From positions 43,318-106,527 of the forward strand of contig CADDZV010000002.1 of assembly GCA_902812875.1 (NCBI GenBank): DNA of 63,210 nucleotides, in the 5' to 3' direction. Source of the stretch: Clostridiales bacterium. GTDB taxonomy: Bacteria > Bacillota > Sulfobacillia > CADDZV01. Below, piece after piece: positions 1 to 8,827 of the stretch (position 1 is its first letter; each line of letters starts with the position of its first letter). Both the position numbers and the translations under genes were made by a program. The notes beneath the pieces were generated by a model. The model was given only the letters and a program-made list of their open reading frames with translations, was not told the DNA's origin and ran no database searches.

Positions 1-10
1 ATTGAAGGCA

Positions 11-397
11 TTAATGCCCACCTTCCTCCACGAGTTTGCCGTAAGCGTCCGCATCCAAAAGGTCACCCAGCTCAGCCGGGTTGGACATCTCGATGACAAC
101 CATCCAACCGTCAGAGTATGGGGCATCGTTGACCTTCTCCGGCTCGTTGACCAGCACGTCGTTGACCGCGACCACCTTGCCGCTCACCGGTGCGAACACG
201 TCAGACACGGATTTTACCGATTCCACCGTGGCCATGGGCTGCCCGGCCTTCACCTCGTCTCCCGGATGGGGAAGCTCGACGAACACGACATCACCGAGCT
301 CATGCTGCGCAAAGTCGGTGATTCCTACGGTTACCCGGTTTCCCTCTACGCGCGCCCATTCATGTTCACGTGAGTACCGCAGATCATTGGGAATCAT
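11..397 (-). CDS. gcvH: Glycine cleavage system H protein
   Basis: This 128-residue protein is the lipoyl carrier of the glycine cleavage system. It shuttles the aminomethyl group from the P protein to the T protein and then delivers reduced lipoate to the L protein. The N-terminus (IPNDLRYSREHEWARVEG) is the conserved H-protein start. The lipoyl lysine lies in the segment around residues 58-66, where VESVKSVSDVFAPVSG is clear. Its start overlaps the end of gcvT by 14 bp, so the two are translationally coupled. The P-protein and lipoate genes would lie beyond the left edge. Family assignment is secure. Confidence 0.96.
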   Translation of the reverse strand: MIPNDLRYSREHEWARVEGNRVTVGITDFAQHELGDVVFVELPHPGDEVKAGQPMATVESVKSVSDVFAPVSGKVVAVNDVLVNEPEKVNDAPYSDGWMVVIEMSNPAELGDLLDADAYGKLVEEGGH

Positions 398-1586
398 GCC
401 TGGTCGACCTCCTGTACGGGTTTGTAATGCCTGCCTGTGATCTTAATCCCGGGGGGGCCGGGCGGTAAAACGGCGTCCTGATGATTTCTGCCGCGAGCGG
501 TTTGCCCCGGACCTCAACGTACACAGTGGTGCCGAGTTCCGTCAACGCCGGTGGCAGGTACGCGAGGCCGAGGTTTTGACCCACAGAAGGTGCAAAGCTG
601 CCGCTCGTCACGATGCCTACCGGTTGCCCGTCGTGGAAGACGCGGTACCCGTGCCGGGCTATGCCTCTGTCCACCATGCGGAACCCGGCCAGTTTCTTGC
701 GGAGGCCACCAGCCTTCTCCGCTTGCAAGGCCTCCCGGCCGGAGAATGCCGGTTTGTCAAGCCGGACGAATCGCCCAAGGCCGGCTTCCAGCGGAGTTGT
801 CTCGTCATCCAGCTCCTGGCCATAAAGCGGCATTCGGGCTTCGAACCGCAAGGTGTCCCGGGCGCCCAGCCCGCAAGGCAAAAGCTCCCCCGGTTTCGCC
901 GCGGCCACAAGGGCTTCCCAGAATTGTTCCCCTTGGCCGGCCGGCAGATAGATCTCAAAGCCATCTTCGCCGGTGTACCCGGTACGGGAAACAAGACAGC
1001 TGATGCCTGCTACTTCCACCCCGTCAGCAAACTCGTACGACCCGAGACTCTCCAGCGGAAAATCCGTCAGGCGTTGCAGGATTGAGGCTGCTAGCGGCCC
1101 CTGCAGGGCTGCCTGTGCGTAAGAGGCGGTGATATTTTCTACTGCTACCGAGTCATACCGTTGTGCCTCCTGCGAGATCCAGTCCAGGTCTTTGTCCGTG
1201 TTCGCGGCGTTCACAACCAACAGGAACTGTTCGGGTCCGAGCGGGTAGACGAGCAAATCGTCCACCACCCCGCCGGAAGGCCAGCACATGGGGCTGTACA
1301 ATGCCTGCCCGGGCCCGTAACGGTCGACATCGTTGGTGATCAACCACTGCACCAGTGGCTTCGCACCAGGCCCGGAGACCATGATTTTGCCCATGTGCGA
1401 GACGTCAAACAAACCTGCCTTCGCGCGTACCTGCAAGTGTTCCGCCACTATGCCCGCGTCATATTGCACGGGGAGCTCCCACCCGCCGAACTCGACCATC
1501 CGGCCGCCGTGGCCCACATGCCAGTCGTAAAGCGGAGTACGTTTTGCGTGCACGTCTTGGTCCACCAGATCCCCCTCCCATGCCAT
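384..1586 (-). CDS. gcvT: Aminomethyltransferase (glycine cleavage T protein)
   Basis: This 400-residue protein transfers the methylene group from aminomethyl-lipoyl-GcvH to tetrahydrofolate and releases ammonia. Clear GcvT blocks are TPLYDWHVGHGGRMVEFGGWELPVQY near the N-terminus, VSHMGKI, SRTGYTGEDGFEIYLP, and the C-terminal GIVTSGSFAPSVGQNLGLAYL. I chose ATG at 1584-1586 (MAWEGDLVDQ) because the family begins just before LYDWH; the reading frame runs 15 codons further upstream without a better start. No glycine riboswitch is visible upstream. The gene follows the tad pilus operon by 84 bp on the same strand and may be read from it or from its own promoter. Confidence 0.96.
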   Translation of the reverse strand: MAWEGDLVDQDVHAKRTPLYDWHVGHGGRMVEFGGWELPVQYDAGIVAEHLQVRAKAGLFDVSHMGKIMVSGPGAKPLVQWLITNDVDRYGPGQALYSPMCWPSGGVVDDLLVYPLGPEQFLLVVNAANTDKDLDWISQEAQRYDSVAVENITASYAQAALQGPLAASILQRLTDFPLESLGSYEFADGVEVAGISCLVSRTGYTGEDGFEIYLPAGQGEQFWEALVAAAKPGELLPCGLGARDTLRFEARMPLYGQELDDETTPLEAGLGRFVRLDKPAFSGREALQAEKAGGLRKKLAGFRMVDRGIARHGYRVFHDGQPVGIVTSGSFAPSVGQNLGLAYLPPALTELGTTVYVEVRGKPLAAEIIRTPFYRPAPPGLRSQAGITNPYRRSTRHDSQ

Positions 1587-1670
1587 AGTGCCTCTCTTCA
1601 GGTTCCCTCTTCCGCACAGTTTTCCTGCCAAACAAGCGGTGTCACGCGGACACGTGGCTCCGGTTAATGC

Positions 1671-2171
1671 CTACCCGCCCTCGGGACGCGGAACCACACT
1701 TGCGTCAGCGTGTGCCGGCAGCATTACCACCCAGGTTCTTCCCAGATGGAAAGGCAGGCTCACGGGCACCTGCAGGGTCACACAGACAGTCGGATAGTCG
1801 AGGACTTTTGCAGTCCCGCTGTGAAATGCTGGATCGGACGGGCTGGCGTTATACACGCGGACCTTGATCGCTGGCTGGAATCCCGCCGGCCAAACCGTGA
1901 ACGCAGCGGCAAGATTACTGCGGACCCATTCTTCGGCGGCGGCCTCGGCGGGCTGCGTGTTCAGCACGATCGTCCCCTGGCCGAGACTTTCTAGGTCCAC
2001 CTCCTGCACCGCCGCCAGGGCCGCCATATCCGCAGCGGCATAGGCCGCGCGACGTGCCACCAACAAAACCCCGAGATCGGCTACCATGCCGAGAGCAGCA
2101 ACCAGGACAGGCAGAAACAGAACCGACATCACGAGTACTGACCCGTTTTGACGGCCTTTGCGGCGGCTCAT
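1671..2171 (-). CDS. tadG: TadG-like Flp pilus assembly protein
   Basis: This 166-residue protein has a type IV-prepilin-like N-terminus: a short basic stretch (MSRRKGRQNGS), then a hydrophobic helix (VLVMSVLFLPVLVAALGMVA), then VARRAAYAAADMAALAA. That last stretch matches the Tad-domain signature with its alanine-rich TadE/TadG helix. The remainder is predicted to be outside the membrane and is poorly conserved. Its ATG overlaps the TGA of the preceding tadE gene (ATGA). It is the last gene of the Tad operon. TadG-type proteins are minor pseudopilins or assembly factors of Flp pili; the precise role here is inferred. Confidence 0.8.
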   Translation of the reverse strand: MSRRKGRQNGSVLVMSVLFLPVLVAALGMVADLGVLLVARRAAYAAADMAALAAVQEVDLESLGQGTIVLNTQPAEAAAEEWVRSNLAAAFTVWPAGFQPAIKVRVYNASPSDPAFHSGTAKVLDYPTVCVTLQVPVSLPFHLGRTWVVMLPAHADASVVPRPEGG

Positions 2172-2581
2172 TGCCTCGCCCTCACCTTCTCCCCTCGCGA
2201 GATGAACTCGGCCGTAAGTTCAATGCCCGGGCCCCACATCGCCCGTGCGAGCGGTGTCATGAAAAGGTAACGGTACGTAATCCGCACATGAATGGGCGTA
2301 CCGTAGGACGCCTGATGCGGCGAGATTGTGATCACGGCCCGGTCGGCATCGGCAAGCCCCATCGCCAGGTTCTGGCGTACAACCTCCACAACCGCTGGAG
2401 TGTCACCTCCCTCCACGGCGGCCCGCCTGGCTCCTTCGCGGGCCGCCGAGGTGACTACCAGTCGTGCGTTCAGTAGAAACCCGAATTCCACGATGCCCAG
2501 CAAAACGATGAGCAGCACCGAAATCACCGCGGTAAACTCCACCAGCACCGCTCCCCGCTCACCTTGACTGGGCCTTTGCAT
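2168..2581 (-). CDS. tadE: TadE-like minor pseudopilin
   Basis: A 137-residue TadE-family protein. After a short leader (MQRPSQGERG) comes AVLVEFTAVISVLLIVLLGI followed by VEFGFLLNARLVVTSAAREGARRAA. The E at the start of the helix and the AAREGAR motif are typical of TadE. Such proteins are processed by a prepilin peptidase and join the Flp pilus assembly platform. The gene sits between flp and tadG and overlaps tadG by 4 bp. A paralogue lies at 11286-11702. Confidence 0.88.
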   Translation of the reverse strand: MQRPSQGERGAVLVEFTAVISVLLIVLLGIVEFGFLLNARLVVTSAAREGARRAAVEGGDTPAVVEVVRQNLAMGLADADRAVITISPHQASYGTPIHVRITYRYLFMTPLARAMWGPGIELTAEFISRGEKVRARQ

Positions 2582-2582
2582 C

Positions 2583-2828
2583 TCAACCAGCCCCCCTGAT
2601 TTGCAGGATGATGGCGTTAAGTTTGTTGTTGAGCTCAGCCCCGAGGGCAGACAAGCTGCTGATCAGAACCACTACTACCAATGCCAGCAACAAGGCGTAT
2701 TCGGTAGACGCAGCACCGTCGCGGGCGTGAAGTTTCGCCAGCAGGCGAGTGTAAAGACCCCATCCGAACCGCCTGGCCGCAGCCGGCAACGCAAGATGGC
2801 CCGACGCCTGAATCGACTGAGGTTCCAT
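2583..2828 (-). CDS. flp: Flp-type major pilin
   Basis: An 81-residue Flp pilin. It has a leader of about 35 residues ending in RDGAAS, then TEYALLLALVVVVLISSL, the Flp hydrophobic core with the conserved glutamate and tyrosine, then ALGAELNNKLNAIILQI. ATG at 2826-2828 is preceded by AAAGGAGGTGTC, one of the strongest SD sites here, as expected for a major structural subunit. Nine in-frame codons further upstream are therefore excluded. Cleavage before the TEYALL helix by a prepilin peptidase is expected, and the peptidase gene at 12157-12864 is the candidate. Confidence 0.9.
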   Translation of the reverse strand: MEPQSIQASGHLALPAAARRFGWGLYTRLLAKLHARDGAASTEYALLLALVVVVLISSLSALGAELNNKLNAIILQIRGAG

Positions 2829-2908
2829 ATATGACACCTCCTTTCTTTTTGGCATTGATGAACAACATGTGTCGTTTGCCTAGCCGCTCTCCAGTGGTGC
2901 CCGGCTTT

Positions 2909-3643
2909 CTACCAGTGGGCGTGTAAAAAGTCGAGCACGTTCGGCAGGACCACGATGACAATGATGACCGGCATGAGAAACACCATCGTAACCACTGAAA
3001 GGACGGCCGGCAAAGAGTTTATGCGCGAGGCCAAGCGCTCTCTGGCCATGGCCCTGTTTTCCCTGGCAGCCTGCCGAAGAAAGCTTTCCAGGGGGCTTCC
3101 CAGCGTTAACGCCTGTTGCAGGCTGCGGGCAAAGCTTCGCACGGCATGGAGGCTGTACCTACGTTCCAAGTTGTGGAGGGCGTCGGCGAACGTCCGCCCA
3201 ACAGTAAGCTCGGAACGGATTAACGCCAACTCTTCCCGCCATGGTCCGTGGACAAGGTGGCCTGAGACAACCTCAACCGCCTGGACGGGACCAAGCCCAG
3301 AACCCACCGCCAACGCCAGCAGGTCAAGCACAAACGGCAGGCCAGCCAAAAGAGCCTGCTCGCGGCGACGGCGGACGGCCGCCGGCCACCATCGCAGTCC
3401 CGCCCAGCCGGCTATTGCGGTCGCCGCCGCTGCTATTGCCGCCACGCCGCCGCCCGCCAACCGCAGAAAGAGGGCGACAACCAAGCCCGCCGCCAGCACC
3501 GCGGCGGCAAGGCTTTCGGGCTTTAAAATCGACATTTCCCGTCTGGGCGAAAGGCGATTCAATTTGCCAGCGTGGGCCACGGTCTGCCCAGCCACCGCCA
3601 GACCAACCGCAACGCTGGCCAAGCATGCTATCAGGACGATCAC
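2909..3643 (-). CDS. tadC: Flp pilus inner-membrane platform protein TadC
   Basis: This 244-residue protein belongs to the type II secretion GspF/TadC superfamily. It has two N-terminal membrane helices, a cytoplasmic GspF-like region (LLALAVGSGLGPVQAVE, then FADALHNLERR) and a C-terminal helix (LSVVTMVFLMPVIIVIVVLP). With TadB it forms the membrane platform on which the TadA ATPase acts. The start is GTG at 3641-3643, which overlaps the tadB stop (GTGA); the much longer upstream frame is not pilus-like. There is an 80-bp gap to flp upstream-side context but no separate promoter was seen. Confidence 0.88.
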   Translation of the reverse strand: MIVLIACLASVAVGLAVAGQTVAHAGKLNRLSPRREMSILKPESLAAAVLAAGLVVALFLRLAGGGVAAIAAAATAIAGWAGLRWWPAAVRRRREQALLAGLPFVLDLLALAVGSGLGPVQAVEVVSGHLVHGPWREELALIRSELTVGRTFADALHNLERRYSLHAVRSFARSLQQALTLGSPLESFLRQAARENRAMARERLASRINSLPAVLSVVTMVFLMPVIIVIVVLPNVLDFLHAHW

Positions 3644-4401
3644 CGGGTCCCTGCCTCCCCTTCCGGAAGCTGTAACAGCTTTCGGATGATCAGTACACCG
3701 CTCGCCCAGGAAACGATGGCATAAACGGCACCCAAGCGGCCGGTAGGGTCTTTCACCAGGGGCAAGATCATGCCTGGCTGAAAGATGACCATGAAGCCGA
3801 TCAGGGCCAGCGGCGTGAGCCCGAGAATCCACGCGCTGATTCTGGCTTCCCCGGTTCCCGCCGCCAGCTGGGCCCTGAGAAAAGCCCGGTCCCTGACCAT
3901 TTCTTGCAACGAGTAGATGTTGTCCAGCAGGTGGCCGCCTGATTTGAGGCCGAGCTCCAAAACCTCCGCCACGTAAACCGCCTCCGCCCACTGGCTGGTT
4001 TCCGCGGCATGCCGCAGTGCATCAGTCAGGGGCACACCCGAACGATGCATTATTAGGACATCTGACAGAAATTGGCCGAAAGGGCCGACGTTTTCGCCGC
4101 GCACACTTTCCAGCGCCTGGTAAACGTTCTGCCCAGCCTGCAGCACTCGGGCCATCGACCACAAGCCTTCCTCCAGGCTATCCCGCCATCGCTGGTAATC
4201 GTGCTGGCGGGCCCCAGGACGCAGGCGCCGGAAGTATCGCACCAGCAGGGCAAAGCTGGCCCCAGGGTTGGTAACGAAAGTCCCATTTTGTGGTTCCAAC
4301 CGGAAGATGCCTGGAGCCCGCAGCAGTCTCAAGAGACCAACCACCAGTAATCCTGCAGTGCTCGATGATAACGTCACTATCACAAACCGCTGCCATCCCA
4401 T
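3640..4401 (-). CDS. tadB: Flp pilus inner-membrane platform protein TadB
   Basis: This 253-residue GspF-superfamily protein has an N-terminal membrane segment (VIVTLSSSTAGLLVVGLL). A cytoplasmic helical domain follows, containing GLWSMARVLQAGQNVYQALE and the typical SGVPLTDALRHAA and LELGLKSGG stretches. Two C-terminal membrane helices close it. It pairs with TadC as the platform of the Tad/Flp machine. It directly follows tadA with no gap, and its stop overlaps the tadC start. Confidence 0.9.
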   Translation of the reverse strand: MGWQRFVIVTLSSSTAGLLVVGLLRLLRAPGIFRLEPQNGTFVTNPGASFALLVRYFRRLRPGARQHDYQRWRDSLEEGLWSMARVLQAGQNVYQALESVRGENVGPFGQFLSDVLIMHRSGVPLTDALRHAAETSQWAEAVYVAEVLELGLKSGGHLLDNIYSLQEMVRDRAFLRAQLAAGTGEARISAWILGLTPLALIGFMVIFQPGMILPLVKDPTGRLGAVYAIVSWASGVLIIRKLLQLPEGEAGTR

Positions 4402-5637
4402 CTAATGGCTCTCCTCCTTTCCCAACAGCGTCCACCATGTGGGCGGTGTGGAAAGCTCGTAGCGGCGAAAACTGCCGCCTTCGTAACCGAAGACGGTTTG
4501 CCACGATACGCTTCCGTCGGGATGCATGCCTGTAACGGCAGCCACCTCCACCACGCGGCGGGTCCCTTGCGCGTCGCGCTCGAGCTGCACAACGAGTTGG
4601 ACAGCACTGGCGATCTGACGCCGTATGGCGTCCAGTGGCAGCCCTTCACCCGCCATGAGTACCATGTTTTCCAGGCGGCTGATGGCGTCCCCGGCCGAAT
4701 TGGCATGAATAGTACTCATACTGCCTTCGTGTCCAGTATTGAGAGCCTGCAGGAGGTCAAACGCCTCCGCACCGCGCACCTCTCCCACCACGATCCGGTC
4801 CGGGCGCATGCGAAGAGCGTTGCGCAAAAGTTGCCTGATCGTGATGGCCCCAAACCCTTCCAGATTTGGCTGGCGTGTTTCAAGAGCAATGAGATGACGG
4901 GCCGGCAGTTGCAGCTCGGCTGACTCCTCTATGGTGATGGTCCGCTCCCCGTCGGTGATCGCTCCTGCCAGTGCGTTGAGAAAGGTGGTCTTTCCTGTAC
5001 TGGTGCCACCGGAGATCAATATCGTGAGGTGTGCCCGCACCGCGTGGGCCAAAAACCCCGCCATCTGGGTGCTCAAGGTACCTCCCGCCACGAGAGTGTC
5101 CAGTGTAGGCCGTTGGACGGCGAACTTCCGGATGGTCAGCACAGGGCCTTTCACGGCCAGGGGAGGTATGATGGCATGGACGCGGGAACCGTCAGGCAGC
5201 CTCGCGTCCACATAAGGCGTTGCTTGGTCGACCTTCCGACCCAGCGGGGCAACAATGCGGCTGATCAAATCGGTGACCTGCTGGGAATCACGGAACTTCA
5301 TGCCGGTCAGACGAAGTAATCCGTTCTCTTCCACCCACACTTCGTCCGGTCCGTTCACCATTACCTCGGTGACCACCGGGTCCCGTAACAGTGGGTCGAT
5401 GGGCCCATACCCGAGCATGTCGTCTATGACCATGTCCGCCAGGGTCTCTCGCGTCACGCGGTGGACGCCAATGTTGTGGGCAAGCAGTATAGACATGACC
5501 ACGCGGCGGAGTTCTTCTCGCCGGGTCTGGTCCCACCCAACGCGCTCCAGTAGCTCACGGTGTTGGGTGAGAATTTCGTCTTGCACGTAACGGACAACGT
5601 CGTTGACGGACTTCGTTTCATGGTGAGGCAAACTCAT
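4402..5637 (-). CDS. tadA: Tad pilus assembly ATPase TadA/CpaF
   Basis: This 411-residue secretion ATPase of the CpaF/VirB11 family powers Flp pilus assembly. An N-terminal domain contains [15 protein letters not shown] and VTEVMVNGP. The Walker A motif is GGTSTGKTT, the Walker B region is [11 protein letters not shown], and the His box ([16 protein letters not shown]) is present. ATG at 5635-5637 overlaps the tadZ stop (TAATG), which indicates translational coupling. It is complete and of the usual length. Confidence 0.95.
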   Translation of the reverse strand: MSLPHHETKSVNDVVRYVQDEILTQHRELLERVGWDQTRREELRRVVMSILLAHNIGVHRVTRETLADMVIDDMLGYGPIDPLLRDPVVTEVMVNGPDEVWVEENGLLRLTGMKFRDSQQVTDLISRIVAPLGRKVDQATPYVDARLPDGSRVHAIIPPLAVKGPVLTIRKFAVQRPTLDTLVAGGTLSTQMAGFLAHAVRAHLTILISGGTSTGKTTFLNALAGAITDGERTITIEESAELQLPARHLIALETRQPNLEGFGAITIRQLLRNALRMRPDRIVVGEVRGAEAFDLLQALNTGHEGSMSTIHANSAGDAISRLENMVLMAGEGLPLDAIRRQIASAVQLVVQLERDAQGTRRVVEVAAVTGMHPDGSVSWQTVFGYEGGSFRRYELSTPPTWWTLLGKEESH

Positions 5638-6974
5638 TACTGCGACCCCCTTCGCACATGACCCCACATGCGCGTCCAGTAGCGGCGTGGACCGGGTGCG
5701 GAAGGCAAAAACGCCACCAGCCCAGGCGAGACCAGCCCCGCCACCTGGAGCAGCGCGGCAGTGGCAGGATCATGACTGTCGAGTCCTACCGGATGGCCTT
5801 CCAGCACCCCCGACTTGAACACGCGGGGAGCAGCAGGAATGCTGCCGGCGATCGGCATGCCAAGAAAGCGAGCAATCTCACCGGCGTCGAGGAGCGGGGG
5901 ATCCGAAACCTGGTTAAGCACAAGGTGGACATGCTGCGTGGACGTGGTCCCCAGCTGCCGCAAGGTGTCAACCGCCATGCGTGTCAGTTGGAGCGACGCA
6001 GCATCGTCAGTGGTAACAAGGATGCCCATGGTGGCCGCTTCCAGGCAGGCGTACACGAGCTCGCTGTCCGGCCCGGGCGGAGTGTCGATGACCACGTACT
6101 GGTAGAGCCGCCGCGACACATCCACGATGCGGACGGCCTGCCTCTCGTTCACAAATTCTGCCAATTGCGGGCGGTCAGGGCCAGCCAGAAGATGCAGTCC
6201 GGAGGCTTTATGGACACGCACAAATTCCGCCATGGACGGCTTACCGCCTGCCTCCAGGGCCGGCAAGAAATCAATGACTGTTGGCCCCTGCCCAAGCCCC
6301 AGGTGTACCCAGGCGTTGTTGCCACGAAAGTCAAAGTCCAGGAGCAAAGTGGGAGATTTGGTGCGTGAAGCCACCATCGCAGCCACGTTTACGGCCAGGG
6401 TGGTCTTCCCAACACCGCCTTTTGGTCCAAAAACCACACAAACCTGAGGCGGCATGAGATGAGAAGCCGGGGCATGGCCGTCCACCGGATCGGCACTGGG
6501 TGCGGGCTCTAGCCTTTTGAGTTGTGATGAGACAAGAGGAGGCGGGGGTTTGGTGATTTGGAGGACCGCCTCTCCTCCTTTTGGTTCGGGGCCAGCTGGC
6601 CTGGGCTCCGCGCCCCGAATGGCCTCGGCAACCTTGTGCCACCCTTCCACGACCACATGCCGGTTGCCAGCCCAGTCGCCCGGCATCAACATGCCGCCGG
6701 TACCACCAACCACCACGCACGCCATTTCGGGATACAAATGAAAAAGGTTTTGAAGCGAGGCGGGCCCGAGCCCGTCGAGAAGGTCGCCATCTACCACAAT
6801 GTAGTCGGCACCCGCCTGCACACCGATCTTGAACGCCAACACGAGATCTGTGGCCATGCCCTGGACACGCACGGATGGGTCATTCCCAAGAACGGCAGCC
6901 CGCTCAGCCCTCGCAGTAGCTACCACAACGCCGGCCGGGCGGTTGTGTTTTTGGTGCGAGAATGTATCGTTCAT
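5637..6974 (-). CDS. tadZ: TadZ/CpaE-like pilus localisation ATPase
   Basis: A 445-residue protein with an N-terminal receiver-like domain and a proline-rich linker near residues 145-180. A ParA/MinD-type ATPase domain follows. The deviant Walker A is GPKGGVGKTT; LLLDFDFRGN and YVVIDTPPGPDSE follow. TadZ/CpaE proteins localise Tad pilus assembly sites. The start at 6972-6974 (MNDTFSHQ) has the SD GGAGGGTGATGGG; ten in-frame codons upstream have no SD. It lies between cpaB and tadA, the usual order. Confidence 0.9.
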   Translation of the reverse strand: MNDTFSHQKHNRPAGVVVATARAERAAVLGNDPSVRVQGMATDLVLAFKIGVQAGADYIVVDGDLLDGLGPASLQNLFHLYPEMACVVVGGTGGMLMPGDWAGNRHVVVEGWHKVAEAIRGAEPRPAGPEPKGGEAVLQITKPPPPLVSSQLKRLEPAPSADPVDGHAPASHLMPPQVCVVFGPKGGVGKTTLAVNVAAMVASRTKSPTLLLDFDFRGNNAWVHLGLGQGPTVIDFLPALEAGGKPSMAEFVRVHKASGLHLLAGPDRPQLAEFVNERQAVRIVDVSRRLYQYVVIDTPPGPDSELVYACLEAATMGILVTTDDAASLQLTRMAVDTLRQLGTTSTQHVHLVLNQVSDPPLLDAGEIARFLGMPIAGSIPAAPRVFKSGVLEGHPVGLDSHDPATAALLQVAGLVSPGLVAFLPSAPGPRRYWTRMWGHVRRGSQ

Positions 6975-7000
6975 CCCATCACCCTCCAGCCCCGTGGGGA

Positions 7001-7684
7001 TCATTTTTGCCCCACTGACGACACCAAAACCGGGCTCGTCGTTATCGTCTCGGCGCCATATCCGCGTAGCAGGATATATAAGGAACCGGCTTCGATGGCC
7101 AGGGCCAAGTGTTCTGCCTGCTCCGGTTCTACGGCCACCAGGGCCCCCGCCACGGGCTCGTCGGAAGAGCCCCCATAACCGCGTCCGTCCTCGGTCCGCA
7201 CGTCCAGGACAGTGAGATCCTGAGCCAATACCTGTGACGAGACGGGACCGTCCAGACTGCGTCGTACAAAGATAACGTCCACATGATCCCCTGCGGAGAT
7301 GGCTCCCCCAAGGATGTGGCCGACCGGTGCGGGCAGAAACATCGCCCTGGCCTTACTGGGCAATTGGGCACGCAGCGCTGACGGCCCGGAGGCTTCGGAA
7401 ACCATGCCGGCGAGAATTTGCTCACCCGGCCACAGCGGTGTAAGGGAAAACTTTCCTATTATGCTATCCATGTCCCGCAGAGCCTCGGGATGCACCCCTG
7501 GTGCCGGCAGGAAAACAGTGCGCAGCATGTCCCTCTGCAACGCCGTGTAAGGTGCCACCGCGACTGCAGGCACGACCACAGGGACCCGCTGGTCAAGCTG
7601 ATGCAAGTACATCCAGCTGATCAGCCCAGTGATGCCGCCAAGTAGAACGGCGGCCGACAGATACCGGTTCCAACGCCTCACCAC
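7001..7684 (-). CDS. cpaB: CpaB/RcpC-type Flp pilus assembly protein (SAF domain)
   Basis: This 227-residue protein has a basic N-terminus and one membrane helix (LSAAVLLGGITGLISWMYL). A SAF domain follows (VAVAPYTALQRDMLRTVFLP), then a CpaB C-terminal region with GDHVDVIFV and LTVLDVRTEDGRGYG. It is the first gene of the tad operon. The start is GTG at 7682-7684, just after AGGAGGAGGGTCG. No secretin gene follows, as expected for a cell with a single membrane. Confidence 0.88.
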   Translation of the reverse strand: MVRRWNRYLSAAVLLGGITGLISWMYLHQLDQRVPVVVPAVAVAPYTALQRDMLRTVFLPAPGVHPEALRDMDSIIGKFSLTPLWPGEQILAGMVSEASGPSALRAQLPSKARAMFLPAPVGHILGGAISAGDHVDVIFVRRSLDGPVSSQVLAQDLTVLDVRTEDGRGYGGSSDEPVAGALVAVEPEQAEHLALAIEAGSLYILLRGYGAETITTSPVLVSSVGQK

Positions 7685-7719
7685 CGACCCTCCTCCTGGT
7701 TATTAATGGTTGCTCCATC

Positions 7720-7747
7720 ATTATATTCCAGGCACCGGCGCAGTCAA
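7720..7747 (-). promoter_or_regulatory. Sigma-A promoter of the tad operon
   Basis: On the minus strand TTGACT and TATAAT are separated by 16 bp, about 36 bp upstream of the cpaB GTG. This is the only promoter-quality site seen ahead of the eight-gene tad operon, so basal expression should be housekeeping. The second tad locus, by contrast, is behind a riboswitch. Confidence 0.8.
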
Positions 7748-7831
7748 CAGTGATCTCTTGGACATCCATATAACAGTTGCGTTACCAGTTTTTATCTGTT
7801 AACCTAGCGGCGGAAAGGAGGTGAAAACGCC

Positions 7832-8815
7832 GTGAGAAAAGGACAAACGTTGTGGTGGAGGCCGGTAGGCATCACGTCGGCAGCAGCCGCATTCCTGTGG
7901 ATTGTATTTGCAAGCCTGGTGCAAGTCCCGGCAGTGTGGGCCGCAGAGGTCGCGCCGCCCGCTGCCGCTGTGCACTGGGCAGCCCCAGAGTACTCTCTAA
8001 TGTTGGCAATGGGCATCGCCGATGCCAGCTGGCAGCTGGACGAACCGTGCGACCGGGGGCGTTACGCCGCCATGTTGGCCAAGCTGTCCGGCCAATCAAC
8101 CGCGGACGAGCTGGCGGCAGAGGGAATATTGAGCGGCTTTCCGGACGGGGAGCTTCACCTTGACTACCGCGTGACGCGGGCAGAAGCAGCCACAATGATT
8201 TTGCGCACCCTGCGATATCTTCAGAACCAGGGTGTGGCCGGGCAACCCCAAGACCCTTCCGAAACCAGCGAAGGAGCAATCGTACGGTTCAGTGACATCA
8301 GGCGACATTGGGCAGAAAGTGCGATTGTCGAAGGTACCAGAATGGGCATTTTCAAAGGCTATGGCGACGGCACGTGGAAACCGTCCCGGCCGCTGTCCAC
8401 TGCCGAGGCAATCGTCATGCTAACCCGTTTTGCCTATGCCGCACCGCCAGTGGCCAGCCAGGCCTCCGCCGACAGCATCAACGCCATCGTACCGGCTTAC
8501 TACGACGCCTTGGCCGCCGGCATCAGCAGTGTTCCCATGGACTTCACCGCCGCACAAACGTACACAACCGGGCAAGCATCCCATGACCTCGCGCAAAACC
8601 TGCCCACCTTACAGGCACTGGCTGCCCAGGGCACCGCCGTGCAAGTAGCCGTCCAGGACGTGCAAACACAAGTACTTACTAGAAGTGCCCTCGTCGCCAT
8701 CGTCCAAGTGGACCGAAAGACTGTTGAGCTGATAGACGGCAAAGCCACTCCGCACGACCTTCGTGAAGTACTCTACCTCAGGCTTACGCCATCGGGCTGG
8801 AAGATCTTCCATTGA
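7832..8815 (+). CDS. Secreted SLH-domain protein
   Basis: This 327-residue protein has a signal peptide: a basic start, a hydrophobic core in residues 14-37, and a VWAAEVA cleavage region. S-layer homology repeats follow. The clearest is FSDIRRHWAESAIVEG with IFKGYGDGTWKPSRPLSTAE, and a second contains GILSGFPDGELHLDYRVTRAEAATMI. SLH domains bind secondary cell-wall polymers, so the protein should sit on the cell surface. The C-terminal 110 residues are not recognised. The start is GTG after AAAGGAGGTGAAAACGCC. The next gene follows after 12 bp, and both run divergently from the tad operon. Confidence 0.85.
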   Translation: MRKGQTLWWRPVGITSAAAAFLWIVFASLVQVPAVWAAEVAPPAAAVHWAAPEYSLMLAMGIADASWQLDEPCDRGRYAAMLAKLSGQSTADELAAEGILSGFPDGELHLDYRVTRAEAATMILRTLRYLQNQGVAGQPQDPSETSEGAIVRFSDIRRHWAESAIVEGTRMGIFKGYGDGTWKPSRPLSTAEAIVMLTRFAYAAPPVASQASADSINAIVPAYYDALAAGISSVPMDFTAAQTYTTGQASHDLAQNLPTLQALAAQGTAVQVAVQDVQTQVLTRSALVAIVQVDRKTVELIDGKATPHDLREVLYLRLTPSGWKIFH

Positions 8816-8827
8816 GGAGGTGTCACG

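Noticed and set aside
1587-1670. Glycine riboswitch ahead of gcvT
   Set aside because: The 84-bp gap is too short and lacks the conserved tandem aptamer sequence.
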